A stretch of DNA of 64,000 nucleotides, from the NCBI RefSeq assembly GCF_042492175.1, contig NZ_CP170453.1, positions 310,001 to 374,000 on the forward strand, in the 5' to 3' direction. A program made the translations under genes and the position numbers. The notes below the pieces were generated by a model. The model did not search any database. It was given only the letters and a program-made list of their open reading frames with translations, and was not told the origin of the DNA. Shown in pieces: positions 47,901 through 52,453 of this stretch (position 1 is its first letter; each line of letters opens with the position of its first letter). The DNA comes from CAJXSN01 sp947492235. GTDB taxonomy: Bacteria; Pseudomonadota; Alphaproteobacteria; Sphingomonadales; Sphingomonadaceae.

Positions 47901-49483
47901 CGGTCGACGGTGGTATTGGCGGCAATGTCGGCATCCAGCGCTGCCAGCGTCACACCGAAGGGCGTGGCGTCTGTGGACGTCGCGACTTGTAGATTGGCAA
48001 TCGCGGTATTGTGGCTGGCAATGGCGAGATCGCCCGCAGACGCGACCGTCGCTCCGCGCGCAATGTTGGTCGCCGCGCTGCCATCGACACTGGCAAATGT
48101 CAGGCCAATCAACGATCCGCTGATGGGCGCTTGCTTGAACGATTGCAGCGCATTGGAGCGCAGCAGCACGTCGCCGCCCTGCGTGGTGCGAATATTCGCA
48201 GTCGCGCCGACATGGACCAGAGCGTTGCTCTCTACCGACGCGTAGCCGATATTCTCGGTCGGCAGAGGCAAGGCCGCTGCGGTATCGAACAGCGGCACGA
48301 ACACGTCGAACAGCTGCATGTCACCGAAGATGCCCTCTGCCGTGTCGAGTCCGGCGGTGAATATCGAGGTCAGCGATGCCGCTTTGGTTGCCGTCGCCGC
48401 CGCATCGGCTGTGATCGAAACATCCGTACCTTCGATCCGGCCGGCGATGCTGACGCTGGCATCGGCGTCAGCCAACCCCTGCACTACAGTGCGGCCAGCG
48501 GTCGCGGAAAGGCTGATCTCCCCGCCGCGAATGACGCTTTGCGCGCCCTGCCTGATCGAAGCCGATGCGCTGGTATTGGTCAGCAGCGTGTCGCTGGCGC
48601 TGGATTTCTGCTGTTCGGCGACAACCGAAATGGCGCCCGGCGTGGCTGTGCCGGTGGCATCCAGAGTGCCACCCAGCGTCACGTCTTCCGCAACGATTTC
48701 GATCCGGCCCTGCAGCTCGACCATGCGCGCACCGGGGCGCAGATTGTTGATATTGACCGAGGACTGGAACAGCGGGTTGTTGCCTTTCAGCCCGGCTTTG
48801 ACCGATCCGCCCACCCCTACGGTGACATCGCGCGCGGTCAGCGAAACGCCATTGGCCGCATTCACCGCCCCGCGAATAACGACATTGCCAGACGATGACA
48901 GCGGCACATCGCCCGCCATCAGGCTGCCAAGGGCCGCCGTGCTGATCCCGCCGGTGGCATCGATAATTCCGTCAACAAAGCCAATGGTCGGGGTAACAAC
49001 CGTCAGACTTCCGACATTGATCGTGCCGGTTTCTCCGACCACGAATCCGTGGCTGTCGACGAAGAAGACATTGCCGCCAATATCTCCGCCGACGAGGCTG
49101 TTGACTGTCCCGTCAATGGTGACTGCCTTGTCCCGCACGATATTGACCAAGGCGTTCACATCTTCGGGCACGATCAGATTGACCGTATCGGGCGCACCGA
49201 CATCGAAGACAGAGAAACTGTTCAGCGCATTGCCGCCGCTGCGCGTATTGGTGGTGACTGTGGTGGTGTTGCTGCCTGCCGGGTTGGTGACGGTGGTGTC
49301 GGTCCGGCCGTCTGTTGTGACCTGCGTGACCGTCTGCGCCATCGCCGCACCCTGCGCCCCGCCGAGGACGAGAGCACTTGTCGTGAGATAGGCAAGCCGC
49401 CGTGTCCGTTTGCTCCCGAGGCGCGCGTATAAATCGGAAAACGTATCCAACTGACGCCGCTGGCGGCTAAGGGTGCGCGTCAT
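32906..49483 (-). CDS. Giant two-partner secretion exoprotein (LktA/FHA-like filamentous adhesin, TpsA)
   Basis: 5,525 residues, by far the largest gene here. Residues 1-49 form an extended signal peptide with cleavage near AMA-QT. The secretion (TPS) domain (about 60-250) has GGNALNSFSVFDVG, NALVNIVRDKAV and GGNVFFVDSHGFVVGETGTI, matching filamentous hemagglutinin N-termini. Residues about 250-3250 are long Ala/Gly/Asp-rich beta-helix repeats with recurrent GVGIAVAVN-like strings, as in the leukotoxin LktA family. Residues about 3270-3990 are less repetitive with aromatic patches (STFNWWGPYSYAG). About 4180-4440 is a helical insert, then short beta repeats (GGDVNLSAETIRIGN) to about 5440 and a charged tail. 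I noticed only four cysteines, in two C-x4-C pairs near residues 1498 and 1950. No autotransporter or LPXTG anchor is present, consistent with export by the downstream TpsB. Adhesion or biofilm function is inferred. Confidence 0.93.
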   Translation of the reverse strand: MTRTLSRQRRQLDTFSDLYARLGSKRTRRLAYLTTSALVLGGAQGAAMAQTVTQVTTDGRTDTTVTNPAGSNTTTVTTNTRSGGNALNSFSVFDVGAPDTVNLIVPEDVNALVNIVRDKAVTIDGTVNSLVGGDIGGNVFFVDSHGFVVGETGTINVGSLTVVTPTIGFVDGIIDATGGISTAALGSLMAGDVPLSSSGNVVIRGAVNAANGVSLTARDVTVGVGGSVKAGLKGNNPLFQSSVNINNLRPGARMVELQGRIEIVAEDVTLGGTLDATGTATPGAISVVAEQQKSSASDTLLTNTSASASIRQGAQSVIRGGEISLSATAGRTVVQGLADADASVSIAGRIEGTDVSITADAAATATKAASLTSIFTAGLDTAEGIFGDMQLFDVFVPLFDTAAALPLPTENIGYASVESNALVHVGATANIRTTQGGDVLLRSNALQSFKQAPISGSLIGLTFASVDGSAATNIARGATVASAGDLAIASHNTAIANLQVATSTDATPFGVTLAALDADIAANTTVDRLANINVRGDLSVIGRNDTSYSVNSKVEAKGTGKVGIAAAVAVTNAEATALLDADVGQGNFQPANVLVEASSVGALSDVSASTTVGGSAGPEIAGVRDLTSAVNSIQNTLVNRAAGNLFETASAAGVLPKIGSVIAYRDSSATSVARISGNVTASGTIAVVANRIDGGARTSATSAVASDTKDKEDNTPLAVNAAIAVNLGENETLALVAPNANLAAGKVGVQANYSQPRPYQWDNLAGAWETVGNMGDDFAGSLAGLFGSLSGLRNTGAYATGNAEAKGSASKDVNINGVVNYFELDNVTSAWVGSGASIIATDPTGDAGWNVEASGGDASLFMDPAELTAGTPGLSLGDGGAIPTFDFDTALSIGANSVIETLFLSGSKAGLRSEPSDPGTGGGTGGGTGGTGDDAGVAVGGVFTMTDIENSTLSGVAAGANLQSAGEIAVGADADTTGYVIAPGSGKGGDAGATGVVAVSLLDEATHASIANTAFVSAPTVSVDANQGVNIWSLTGALAGADKVGVGVSVAVNDLNTDTSAVIGDNSADAALAAGIDASAGDSVASTAQGVFNADTLSVTAATRGQAGALSIGLASAGTSEPPSGDSQSGGLSGLVGGAKGKLKQISGTIDSVKGALDPLLNPVGNLLNSGANTAADSGQTQMASTDATTPPPADAVGGADAIDFSKISEPAKQGFAIGVAGSGSVGLYDATTTADVANITRGTFSTDGSSAADTTVQAVRNASYFTLSGAVARIKGGPDSKGVGIAGALALTEDSGDTLARMVNVDAPNAGDTSVEALSGGFTVGVGIGAAVTSGQQSSAIAASGTLSFLHGATNAIVANSALTGAPGANLAVRGYNNTQIGLGGGSFYKGGSAGVGATVTLSLVGDSQTINPLTGQAYDFVGAHVSDTQADFERLAVEAQAPIRLITAAATGGVSGNDGTAISIGAAYSEISRTVAASVTGSVITARANDSGLDACEDETCGLLVSAGTEGSLALDQAIGAATARDAGFDFTADVLNGAFSNQPNGAAIYTVAGLFQSGKNAAGLGFAGGNITDTYAATIAASRVDAAESGVAVVTKDTATVAALSAGASISRGNGGLAFMGSATANLVRNTDRASITGGTAFDGTTAGIAARDVTVLADADASIASLAGNIAAGQGTSAGVSVAFNQIDRAIDASISGIDITPTGDVSVSASADGQIRTLSVSGAGGSDTALTGSFTINNIADDVAASIAGGANIAGAGADYVTVQSVNASDVEAIAGSLAVSANGSGAGIAVAVNVMEGTNAARISGANITANDVDVLGVSTGDIGVASVGGAVGAGSAGIGGSITTNILNSATSARINGGSVITAANNASVHATNLGRIFAASGAIGIGNSAGVGVGVTTNVLNAQTIATVDNSTITARGEGAGRVVSDGIAGGGLDTSSLVCLTDECVDQGTNNTRFENTFLVGGAGSGLLPDQQVPTFGTKTVKGLSVGASSAQNVAVLSAAAGVSGGSAGVGVDVGVSVLSGNTSSRIYRSDVVGNADVVAGAYGTVGQAVAGIGGASSVGIGAAASATKFTQNVSAKIDGGTVTGDASKGEGASVQAYNNQQAFALTAGFAGSGSASVAGSVNVNLFDSDTSATIDNGAVVNTGAVTVDAETFNAVGGVTGAIGIGGSVGASGAFNVTTMKDRTVARIGNLSDPQRTSITAGGDVSVSASGIGKYSGLAVSGAGGGNVGVGGIVNVIQIESDVQSGLYNTNVRAGANDVDVTADLDTQLNQISGGIGIGGFAGLGVAVNVGIIRDKASAEVIGGDIVSGGLTVDASKTRRADSLTLSAGGGIGGVAGVVNVLIVGSAPNVDDDGDDDGLSSGDTQEVLGRVDTVSNTDFLSGNPSLSAGQRTAASTAGTGRVTNALDSTANANTVARISQSTVVSDTVSVSGTDKTASDAQLGAIAGGAGALAGLVGYTRINGSVEALASGDITASEISVNAASDDIEGTNIFGEELVAGRVRGVAGAVGGVGAAGVVANVSIGTSVGASAEGNLAGDNGGTLGVSASDSSSGIADGNGAAAGGVGVGVSVAIAERTGSISATLAQNTLATNFTGIAVDAASAGSISASTIALSGGILGSGSGSLATANDETVVLAAVEDGVETVFGAGGLTIDARSASDTSATALGASVAGSVAIGASIALATNNAQVSATDDALMHVGTGTLAVRAALNGVGTSAEAGAAAGGVLGGAQASVATARNNGTILARMSSDALVGAVDVAAINDSRVSSDAKGISAGIVAVGAVVSVAESNSNTRALIGDFSPGSAGLLVQAGSVSVRADSTDTTTPYALAGSGGLVSGSAARADNINTSVTSAEILSGDVISAGNLTLSAQHTAGIGSVADARQASAVGFSGAEVNNTIAATTAATVGNSVRLAALNIDIDSNNNFVSTRLPNGAAISAYGGGGGAINGSAVTIDTDVTGSSNVIISDNATLLVDGNPVDILKNGLTDVRALNIDASSTLALTDFGQLELGAGIAIPIVSLSADANLGNLVLIGENTTLQSSGAIGIGSWTRGNLVNDAKVKVYGFAGAGGAETEATLNTSQFVTIGANADLLAYGNLRLGAGRASSGAETNTIDATAGTRVYNNTAIPITALLDADGKANSANALVINDGARIRTVLDADLVADQGTVNASGVAIGTNPYLDLFSSETRAGSASSTGTGTIQLGGSVEAGVAHNQSVIVDEDGGVTTSSTLGDTGGLPNFSVAAQYQRFGQDPRSAAVVVSPIYAAAGDINVIADSIAEIGGTTASLTANGDVDVLIDNASQAALIPGEIYIPNAGSGLVNFAGNASPTGSGISITQSPTTDVPAITIRNSYDAFAVGGNGLGSPISISQPIFNPGGSVAIENVSGDIAQTGQITASQVRILAPNGSFVVSQSGIYSPVDPTGQWDATAIRLADEWDVVTYMANFLLSPGSLTSPTFIPGEYDSVLRSIIRQTVGTVTGITSSNQQFGFAQVFGRLPFQENDQKTERVPFAPWLITSSIPGFTQAFLVPEVNAGLRFTLQPGRRGYVADSTFNWWGPYSYAGKDDFNDGFIHKYSTIVPVAQAIEASAARQNTSGAAASGISAKSIEISADAININATLSAGALTERSVTIDPSAQAHIDRYVAAGSPTSSGNGFTVVNGYLSLDSFTSSQGTPLGAPVSGDDTVGPPGQAVSNPNFGKIATGYDGRRTISAADGSQIANPDFGKIVVADVTAAGGGSITLDGGIINTDGQGNGNLIVRNGFGEVDINNQTQTAIVLGDISTGTGDQTGIIKITDHYKENGLGSNLTTWYVSEQGGGPVTTYDNRNGATEFATARVVSQTADGDSVSYDPFANIRYGWNDQYTVRRNVNFTDNINTATVTPWLFTGGTNNENFARGPSYVFFGNPSDPFFRSEIIASQQSSVNYGIRWRNFAFINRPDYHNPESVVWNYRIYTRAGVTIRNSVRADNAIGIGFDGASSGRVSVISDADVALAGDVSNTSGYTFIGTDGAIVDAGGSIQSGPRTLLSALGDIGSADAPINLISGVPGGGRTNLLGANIYVSNEGDLALGVVDANFGAGTVDLTATGDILSVDNLPTSTPAIVASELSLTSTGGAIGDADKPLTFVADRVSAQAEGDITLTQSFGNIVVDRIRSTNGGITLEARDGTITGALPTEAERAAFETENQQAWQQLGLLDQDSGALAVSRYEGSINSAYALYWQIDGLIDPGNSNRLSDEGRTLFGAQAASALGVANPTNAQIDSYVLGLYSEAGTTVSDAPGVDPAALATRDDAFDFMLDEADPLFTELTSGAQWEEGALSTVIGTTRLIDTRSNDTQTAATGTNLQAQTGISLTSNGSPDIPRVTVQVTSNGDSSSYFVVTGPGTGYTPTANTNAPGQFTLSEIKELLATARNPMPTQISDSTYEFELGGFKPVSANTEDGMIEVTSNNDFTLDIEGDILLSTITADVGGTLFLRTTNGNVLNGTPSTLTLAGKLSLEAAGFAGTVADPLRFSAFDPSQPFSILDITTGQGFNIDVIGSAATIGNLSFSGLGSISADGGITRSSDVPGSALIAGNGGTLVLDAGSSAIGLALQPLDLDVASDTRLSLNAAAAYLSTQAGGQSGGDLTLADVTIDGALSINAGGAIAQSAGVSAPIRAGTVSLLAGSTIGGGAPLNLDTAGGEVRSVGTGDVNLSITNSANADPINLVAGAAGGSLTIAADGSLILGDTGAQGSIDLQTASGNLTVGDVTSDDGDISFASAGDFAGGNLAAVNGAISGNANGALEFGGSASDGATSLTANGPIAFTGVMTSNTDIALSTPGDISGGSIEAGGSVAVQGGGVNLTGVLGDNLALQAANGMRIAELESVGDANLQAASANIGNVAVGGQLVVTTTGELAIASGLAFGAALDSGGDITIGSLNGDGGDLTVNAAGALTAESLIEFEQIDLNAAQIDVQSLVGNAINTASTGASSFGLFFANNAATIDARSLQTTTLFAQSLNARTDDELFVDELQVADTSNIDAGSMTIRLAAAGTFLSRTIGDTIIEELRTSDLADLQAANLQIALLESGGSIDLDVGSAQIDSIVAGADLDILAQTDIVFGTAESGGSTTMDAGQLIEGDTLTAGGDVNLSAETIRIGNISGENIGIAVTGDLAFDSIGSRNDLDLQARNIAIGTASVGGDFAARAVQTIDVDTAEVGGDLRFIAGEDVISSQLLQVAGTAIIRAGDDIVIEAIDSAGTQALVAGGDITATTLTSGGDVALRAGGDISTTSIAAINDIRLTGRRINFGTITGENFYAVNRLSLIGDQLFVTGDVSIRPPRGAPFSTVKIGELSAENATIKASGTAKWGSAIQLGSARIGNSLSLYGESATATVFGTGPTLSISLDGFRAPVMTYADIDVTSLGPVDFEQFEVARASIDLAGRDVTIFDGWTERLELSTADLTLLINNLSGKRERAFDHQRYFSKYRFDLTIEGLEPAGDSGKPRYKLHAVPAQAQGVEKDKKAGEDLDEEQLVADGKGDTR

Positions 49484-49491
49484 TATTGTTT

Positions 49492-49548
49492 CCTCAGGTA
49501 AACTTTTCGAATCTCCTGCATAAGGAGACCCTGCGAAAAGACCTGAGG
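49492..49548 (-). promoter_or_regulatory. Leader hairpin burying the ribosome binding site of the giant exoprotein
   Basis: In the mRNA sense the left arm CCTCAGGTCTTTTCG (49548-49534) pairs with CGAAAAG (49509-49503) and ACCTGAGG (49499-49492), with a 3-base bulge. An apical TCTCCT/AGGAGA stem (49528-49523 with 49517-49512) has a five-base loop. All 21 pairs are Watson-Crick. The Shine-Dalgarno GAGGA lies at the base of the right arm and runs into the following A, seven bases before the ATG at 49483. No T-run follows, so it is not a terminator. Confidence 0.7.
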
Positions 49549-49630
49549 GAAAGGTGATGGCGCGTTAACCACGCCGGTTCATGCTCGATGGGGGAACGGC
49601 ACCCACCCGCCGCAGAAAATTGCGCCGGAA

Positions 49631-50104
49631 TTAACCCCGTCCGCGATAGCCCTGTACGCCCTGATCCGGCACCCACAGGCCTTCGGGCGGCGCGCCGGTT
49701 TGCCAGAACACATCAATCGGTATGCCGCCGCGCGGGTACCAGTATCCGCCGATACGCAGCCAACGCGGCTTCATTTCCTCCACCAGACGCTGGCCGATGC
49801 CGACGGTCACATCCTCGTGAAAGCCGTTGTGATTGCGGAAAGAACCGAGGAACAGCTTGAGGCTCTTTGATTCAACGATGGTTTTGTCCGGCGCATAGTC
49901 AATCACCAGATGGGCGAAATCGGGGGCGCTCGTCACCGGGCACAGGGAGGTAAATTCCGGCGCGGCGAAGCGCACCAGATACAGCGCGCCCGGGCGCGGA
50001 TTGGCGGGATAATCGAGTTTCGCCTCGTCCGGCGATGCGGGCAAGGCGCTTTGCTGGCCCAGATGCAGGACGTCTGGTGTTCCGGTTTGGGGTGTGTCGC
50101 TCAT
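49631..50104 (-). CDS. queF: NADPH-dependent 7-cyano-7-deazaguanine reductase
   Basis: Reduces preQ0 to preQ1 in queuosine tRNA modification; 157 residues, the short type I form. The active cysteine is in PEFTSLCPVTSAPDF (about residue 55). The NADPH/QueF motif ESKSLKLFLGSFRNHNGFHED (split here as ESKSLK and FRNHNGFHED) includes the catalytic Asp region. RWLRIGGYWYPRGGIPIDVFWQ closes the tunnel fold. ATG 50104 (MSDTPQ) is preferred to the frame's first start three codons upstream. I looked for a preQ1 riboswitch upstream and saw none. The giant exoprotein gene follows 147 bases downstream on the same strand. Confidence 0.95.
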   Translation of the reverse strand: MSDTPQTGTPDVLHLGQQSALPASPDEAKLDYPANPRPGALYLVRFAAPEFTSLCPVTSAPDFAHLVIDYAPDKTIVESKSLKLFLGSFRNHNGFHEDVTVGIGQRLVEEMKPRWLRIGGYWYPRGGIPIDVFWQTGAPPEGLWVPDQGVQGYRGRG

Positions 50105-50226
50105 GCCGCGCATGTGCCTTTATCGCGCAGCCGACACAAGTCACCGGTTGGATGCACGCCTTTCAGTGCCTATTCAGACCCCCTAGCGCCTCGCTCCGCG
50201 GCTCTCCAACAAACGACTATCGATCC

Positions 50227-51525
50227 ATGACCATGCTCCGCCATTCCCTTCCGCTCCTCGCGCTCCTTTGCGCCGCGCCTGCGCTTGCCCAACAGCAGGG
50301 CGAGTTCGAGCTTCCGGAAACCAGCACGCCTGCGCCCGCAACCGGGACTCAGGTTCAGGGACCGGTCGATGACAGCGGGATCGTGCCGGTCGGGCCGCGG
50401 GTGATCGCTCCGACAGGGACGCCGACGGCGAGCCCGACTCCAGCACCGACGGCTTTTCCCACAGGCACTCCCTCTCGTACTGCTGCGCCGACAACAACGA
50501 TCCAGCCGACGCCAACCCCGCAGCCCACCGCGACGCGCGCTGCGCCTAGGGCTACCGCGCCCGCGCCCGTCCCCCGCTTGCAATCGCCCGTCCGTTTACC
50601 GCAGCCCGAAGAAACGCCGCTGCAAGGCCCGTCCATCACCGATCCGATCCCGGCCGGAGACAACACCGCGCAGAGCGAGACCGGGACCGGTGACGTGCTA
50701 TCGACCCTGCCCAATCTGCCAACCGAGGCGGGGCCAATCGAGGCGCAGTCGGGTGTGGCAGGTGCATCCAATCCAGCCGCGCCCACGACCCCGTTCTGGT
50801 GGTGGATCGTCGCGGCCTTGGCGGCGGCCGTCGCTCTGGTCGCGGCCGCGATGGTCATCCGCAAGAAGCAGGCGGCGACACCGATCATTGCCCCAGCCAA
50901 AGCCTCACCGGGCCTGATGCCGGCCGCCGCGCCAAAGCCAGCGCCCACCGAAAGCGCCGCGGGAGAAGACAAGCCGCTGCCCTCGCCCGATTTTGTGCAG
51001 GACAAGCCCGTCGCCGCGACCACGCCTTCGCCAGCCGCGAGCCGCCCCATCGCGCCGCTCGGCCTGGAAACACAGGTCACGCGGTTGCAGCGCAGCCTGC
51101 GCGCCGTGACCGTTACAGCGCAGGTCGCCGTCACCAATCGCGGGACGCAGCCGATCGAGGGCGCGGTGCTTCAGGGCGACCTTGTCGGCGCGTCCAAGGG
51201 CAAGCCATTGGGCGAGCAATTGGCCAGTGCCGCCATGCCGCTGGAGGAGCTGGAAGAGCTGGGCACCATCCCGGCGGGCGAGCGCCGCGAGATCACCATC
51301 ACCGTCCGGCAGGAATTGCCCAATATCGAAGGCATAAGGCAGGGTTCGGCGATTGTCTTTATCCCCCTGCTGCGGGTGCGCTTTGCGGGCGAAGGTGCGC
51401 AGCCTTTGGCCTCCACCGTGCTGGTCGGCCATCCGCCGGAACGCAGTGGCGGCAAACCCACGCCATTCCTCGCCGATGCTCCGCCACAGAATTACAATGA
51501 TGTCGTTGGCCGTGCCTTGGGGTGA
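50227..51525 (+). CDS. Hypothetical exported protein with Pro/Thr-rich region and one membrane anchor
   Basis: A 432-residue protein I do not recognise by family. The signal peptide is MTMLRHSLPLLALLCAAPALA, cleaved before QQQGEF. Residues about 25-190 are rich in Pro, Thr and Ala (TPTASPTPAPTAFPTGTPS and similar), likely an extended periplasmic spacer. One hydrophobic segment (WWWIVAALAAAVALVAAAMVI, about residues 195-215) ends in RKKQ, predicting a C-terminus in the cytosol if the signal peptide is cleaved. The last 150 residues form a compact domain with QVTRLQRSLRAVTVTAQVAVTN and EGAVLQGDLVGAS, resembling an immunoglobulin-like/DUF11-type beta fold. It is divergent from queF. Co-transcription with sseA (79-base gap) is possible. 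Confidence 0.7.
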   Translation: MTMLRHSLPLLALLCAAPALAQQQGEFELPETSTPAPATGTQVQGPVDDSGIVPVGPRVIAPTGTPTASPTPAPTAFPTGTPSRTAAPTTTIQPTPTPQPTATRAAPRATAPAPVPRLQSPVRLPQPEETPLQGPSITDPIPAGDNTAQSETGTGDVLSTLPNLPTEAGPIEAQSGVAGASNPAAPTTPFWWWIVAALAAAVALVAAAMVIRKKQAATPIIAPAKASPGLMPAAAPKPAPTESAAGEDKPLPSPDFVQDKPVAATTPSPAASRPIAPLGLETQVTRLQRSLRAVTVTAQVAVTNRGTQPIEGAVLQGDLVGASKGKPLGEQLASAAMPLEELEELGTIPAGERREITITVRQELPNIEGIRQGSAIVFIPLLRVRFAGEGAQPLASTVLVGHPPERSGGKPTPFLADAPPQNYNDVVGRALG

Positions 51526-51604
51526 GCGAGCCGGGATGAGCGAACCGGGCCCGTTCGCAACGGGCGTCTCGACCTTAGGATGAAGCCCCGCTAGCACGGG
51601 CCTG

Positions 51605-52453
51605 ATGGATAGATTGATTTCGACGCAGCAACTGGCCGATGCGCTGGGCAAGGCGGAAACCCTTGTGCTCGACGCCTCGCTGCATCTGCCCGGTGCAGGC
51701 CGCGATGCAGGCGGAGAGTTCGCGGCGGCGCATATTCCCGGCGCGCATTTCCTCGATCTGGCATCGCTGCACGATCCGGCCTCCAGCCTGCCGGGCAAAG
51801 TCCCCGACAGCTCCCGCGTGGCCGAGCGGCTCAGCACATTGGGTGCGGGGCCGGACACGCATATCGTCCTTTATGACGACAGCGACCTGCGCAGCGCCTG
51901 CCGCGCGTGGTATTTGCTGACCGTGCACGGAGTGGACAATGTGTCGGTGCTGGATGGCGGGCTGGGCAAATGGCGGGCTGAAGGCAGGCCTGTTGAAAAA
52001 GGCGATGCGGTTGCCCCAATCGCAGCGCCGCAGACGCTGGGCGCGGATCGCGCATTCATCCGCAGCAAGGCCGAGATGCTCGACAATGTCAGCACGCATC
52101 AGGAGCAAGTCGTCGATGCGCGCGATGCGGGGCGCTTTACCGGCGAGACGGTGGACACCGTGCACAATCTCCCCGGAGGCCATATTCCGGGCGCGAAGAA
52201 CCTGCCCTTCACGCAGCTGTTTGCTCCGGATGGCACCTTCCTGCCCCGGCCACGATTGGCCGAAGCCTTCCGCGAGGCAGGGATCGATCTGCAAAGGCCT
52301 GTGGTCACCAGCTGCGGCAGCGGAGTGACTGCCTCCGTCCTGACTTTCGCACTCACCCTGCTCGGTGCGCCTACACATGCCCTGTATGACGGCAGCTGGT
52401 CCGAATGGGGTAGCGATCCCGCGACACCCAAGGAACAGGGACCAGCACAGTGA
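51605..52453 (+). CDS. sseA: Thiosulfate/3-mercaptopyruvate sulfurtransferase
   Basis: Tandem-rhodanese enzyme of 282 residues that transfers sulfane sulfur from 3-mercaptopyruvate or thiosulfate. The inactive N-terminal rhodanese domain has VLDASLHLPGAGRDAGGEF and VVLYDDSD-like sequence (HIVLYDDSDLRSACRAWY). The C-terminal domain has VVDARDAGRFTGET, and its active loop VVTSCGSGVTASVLTFAL carries the nucleophilic cysteine. CGSGVTA is the SseA-type loop, as opposed to the CRxGxT loop of classical rhodanese. The TGA overlaps the GTG start of metC by 4 bases, so the two are coupled and share a sulfur-amino-acid theme. Confidence 0.93.
   Translation: MDRLISTQQLADALGKAETLVLDASLHLPGAGRDAGGEFAAAHIPGAHFLDLASLHDPASSLPGKVPDSSRVAERLSTLGAGPDTHIVLYDDSDLRSACRAWYLLTVHGVDNVSVLDGGLGKWRAEGRPVEKGDAVAPIAAPQTLGADRAFIRSKAEMLDNVSTHQEQVVDARDAGRFTGETVDTVHNLPGGHIPGAKNLPFTQLFAPDGTFLPRPRLAEAFREAGIDLQRPVVTSCGSGVTASVLTFALTLLGAPTHALYDGSWSEWGSDPATPKEQGPAQ

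Noticed and set aside
32906..49483. Contact-dependent inhibition (CdiA-type) toxin system
   Set aside because: No VENN-like motif, no recognisable C-terminal toxin domain and no small immunity-like gene directly downstream; the next gene is the transporter.
49565..49572. TTAACCAC as a CtrA half-site upstream of the giant exoprotein
   Set aside because: A single half-site with a mismatch is too weak to support a claim.
50105..50226. Possible preQ1 riboswitch upstream of queF
   Set aside because: No preQ1-I or preQ1-II-like stem and A-rich tail can be recognised on the minus strand before the start.
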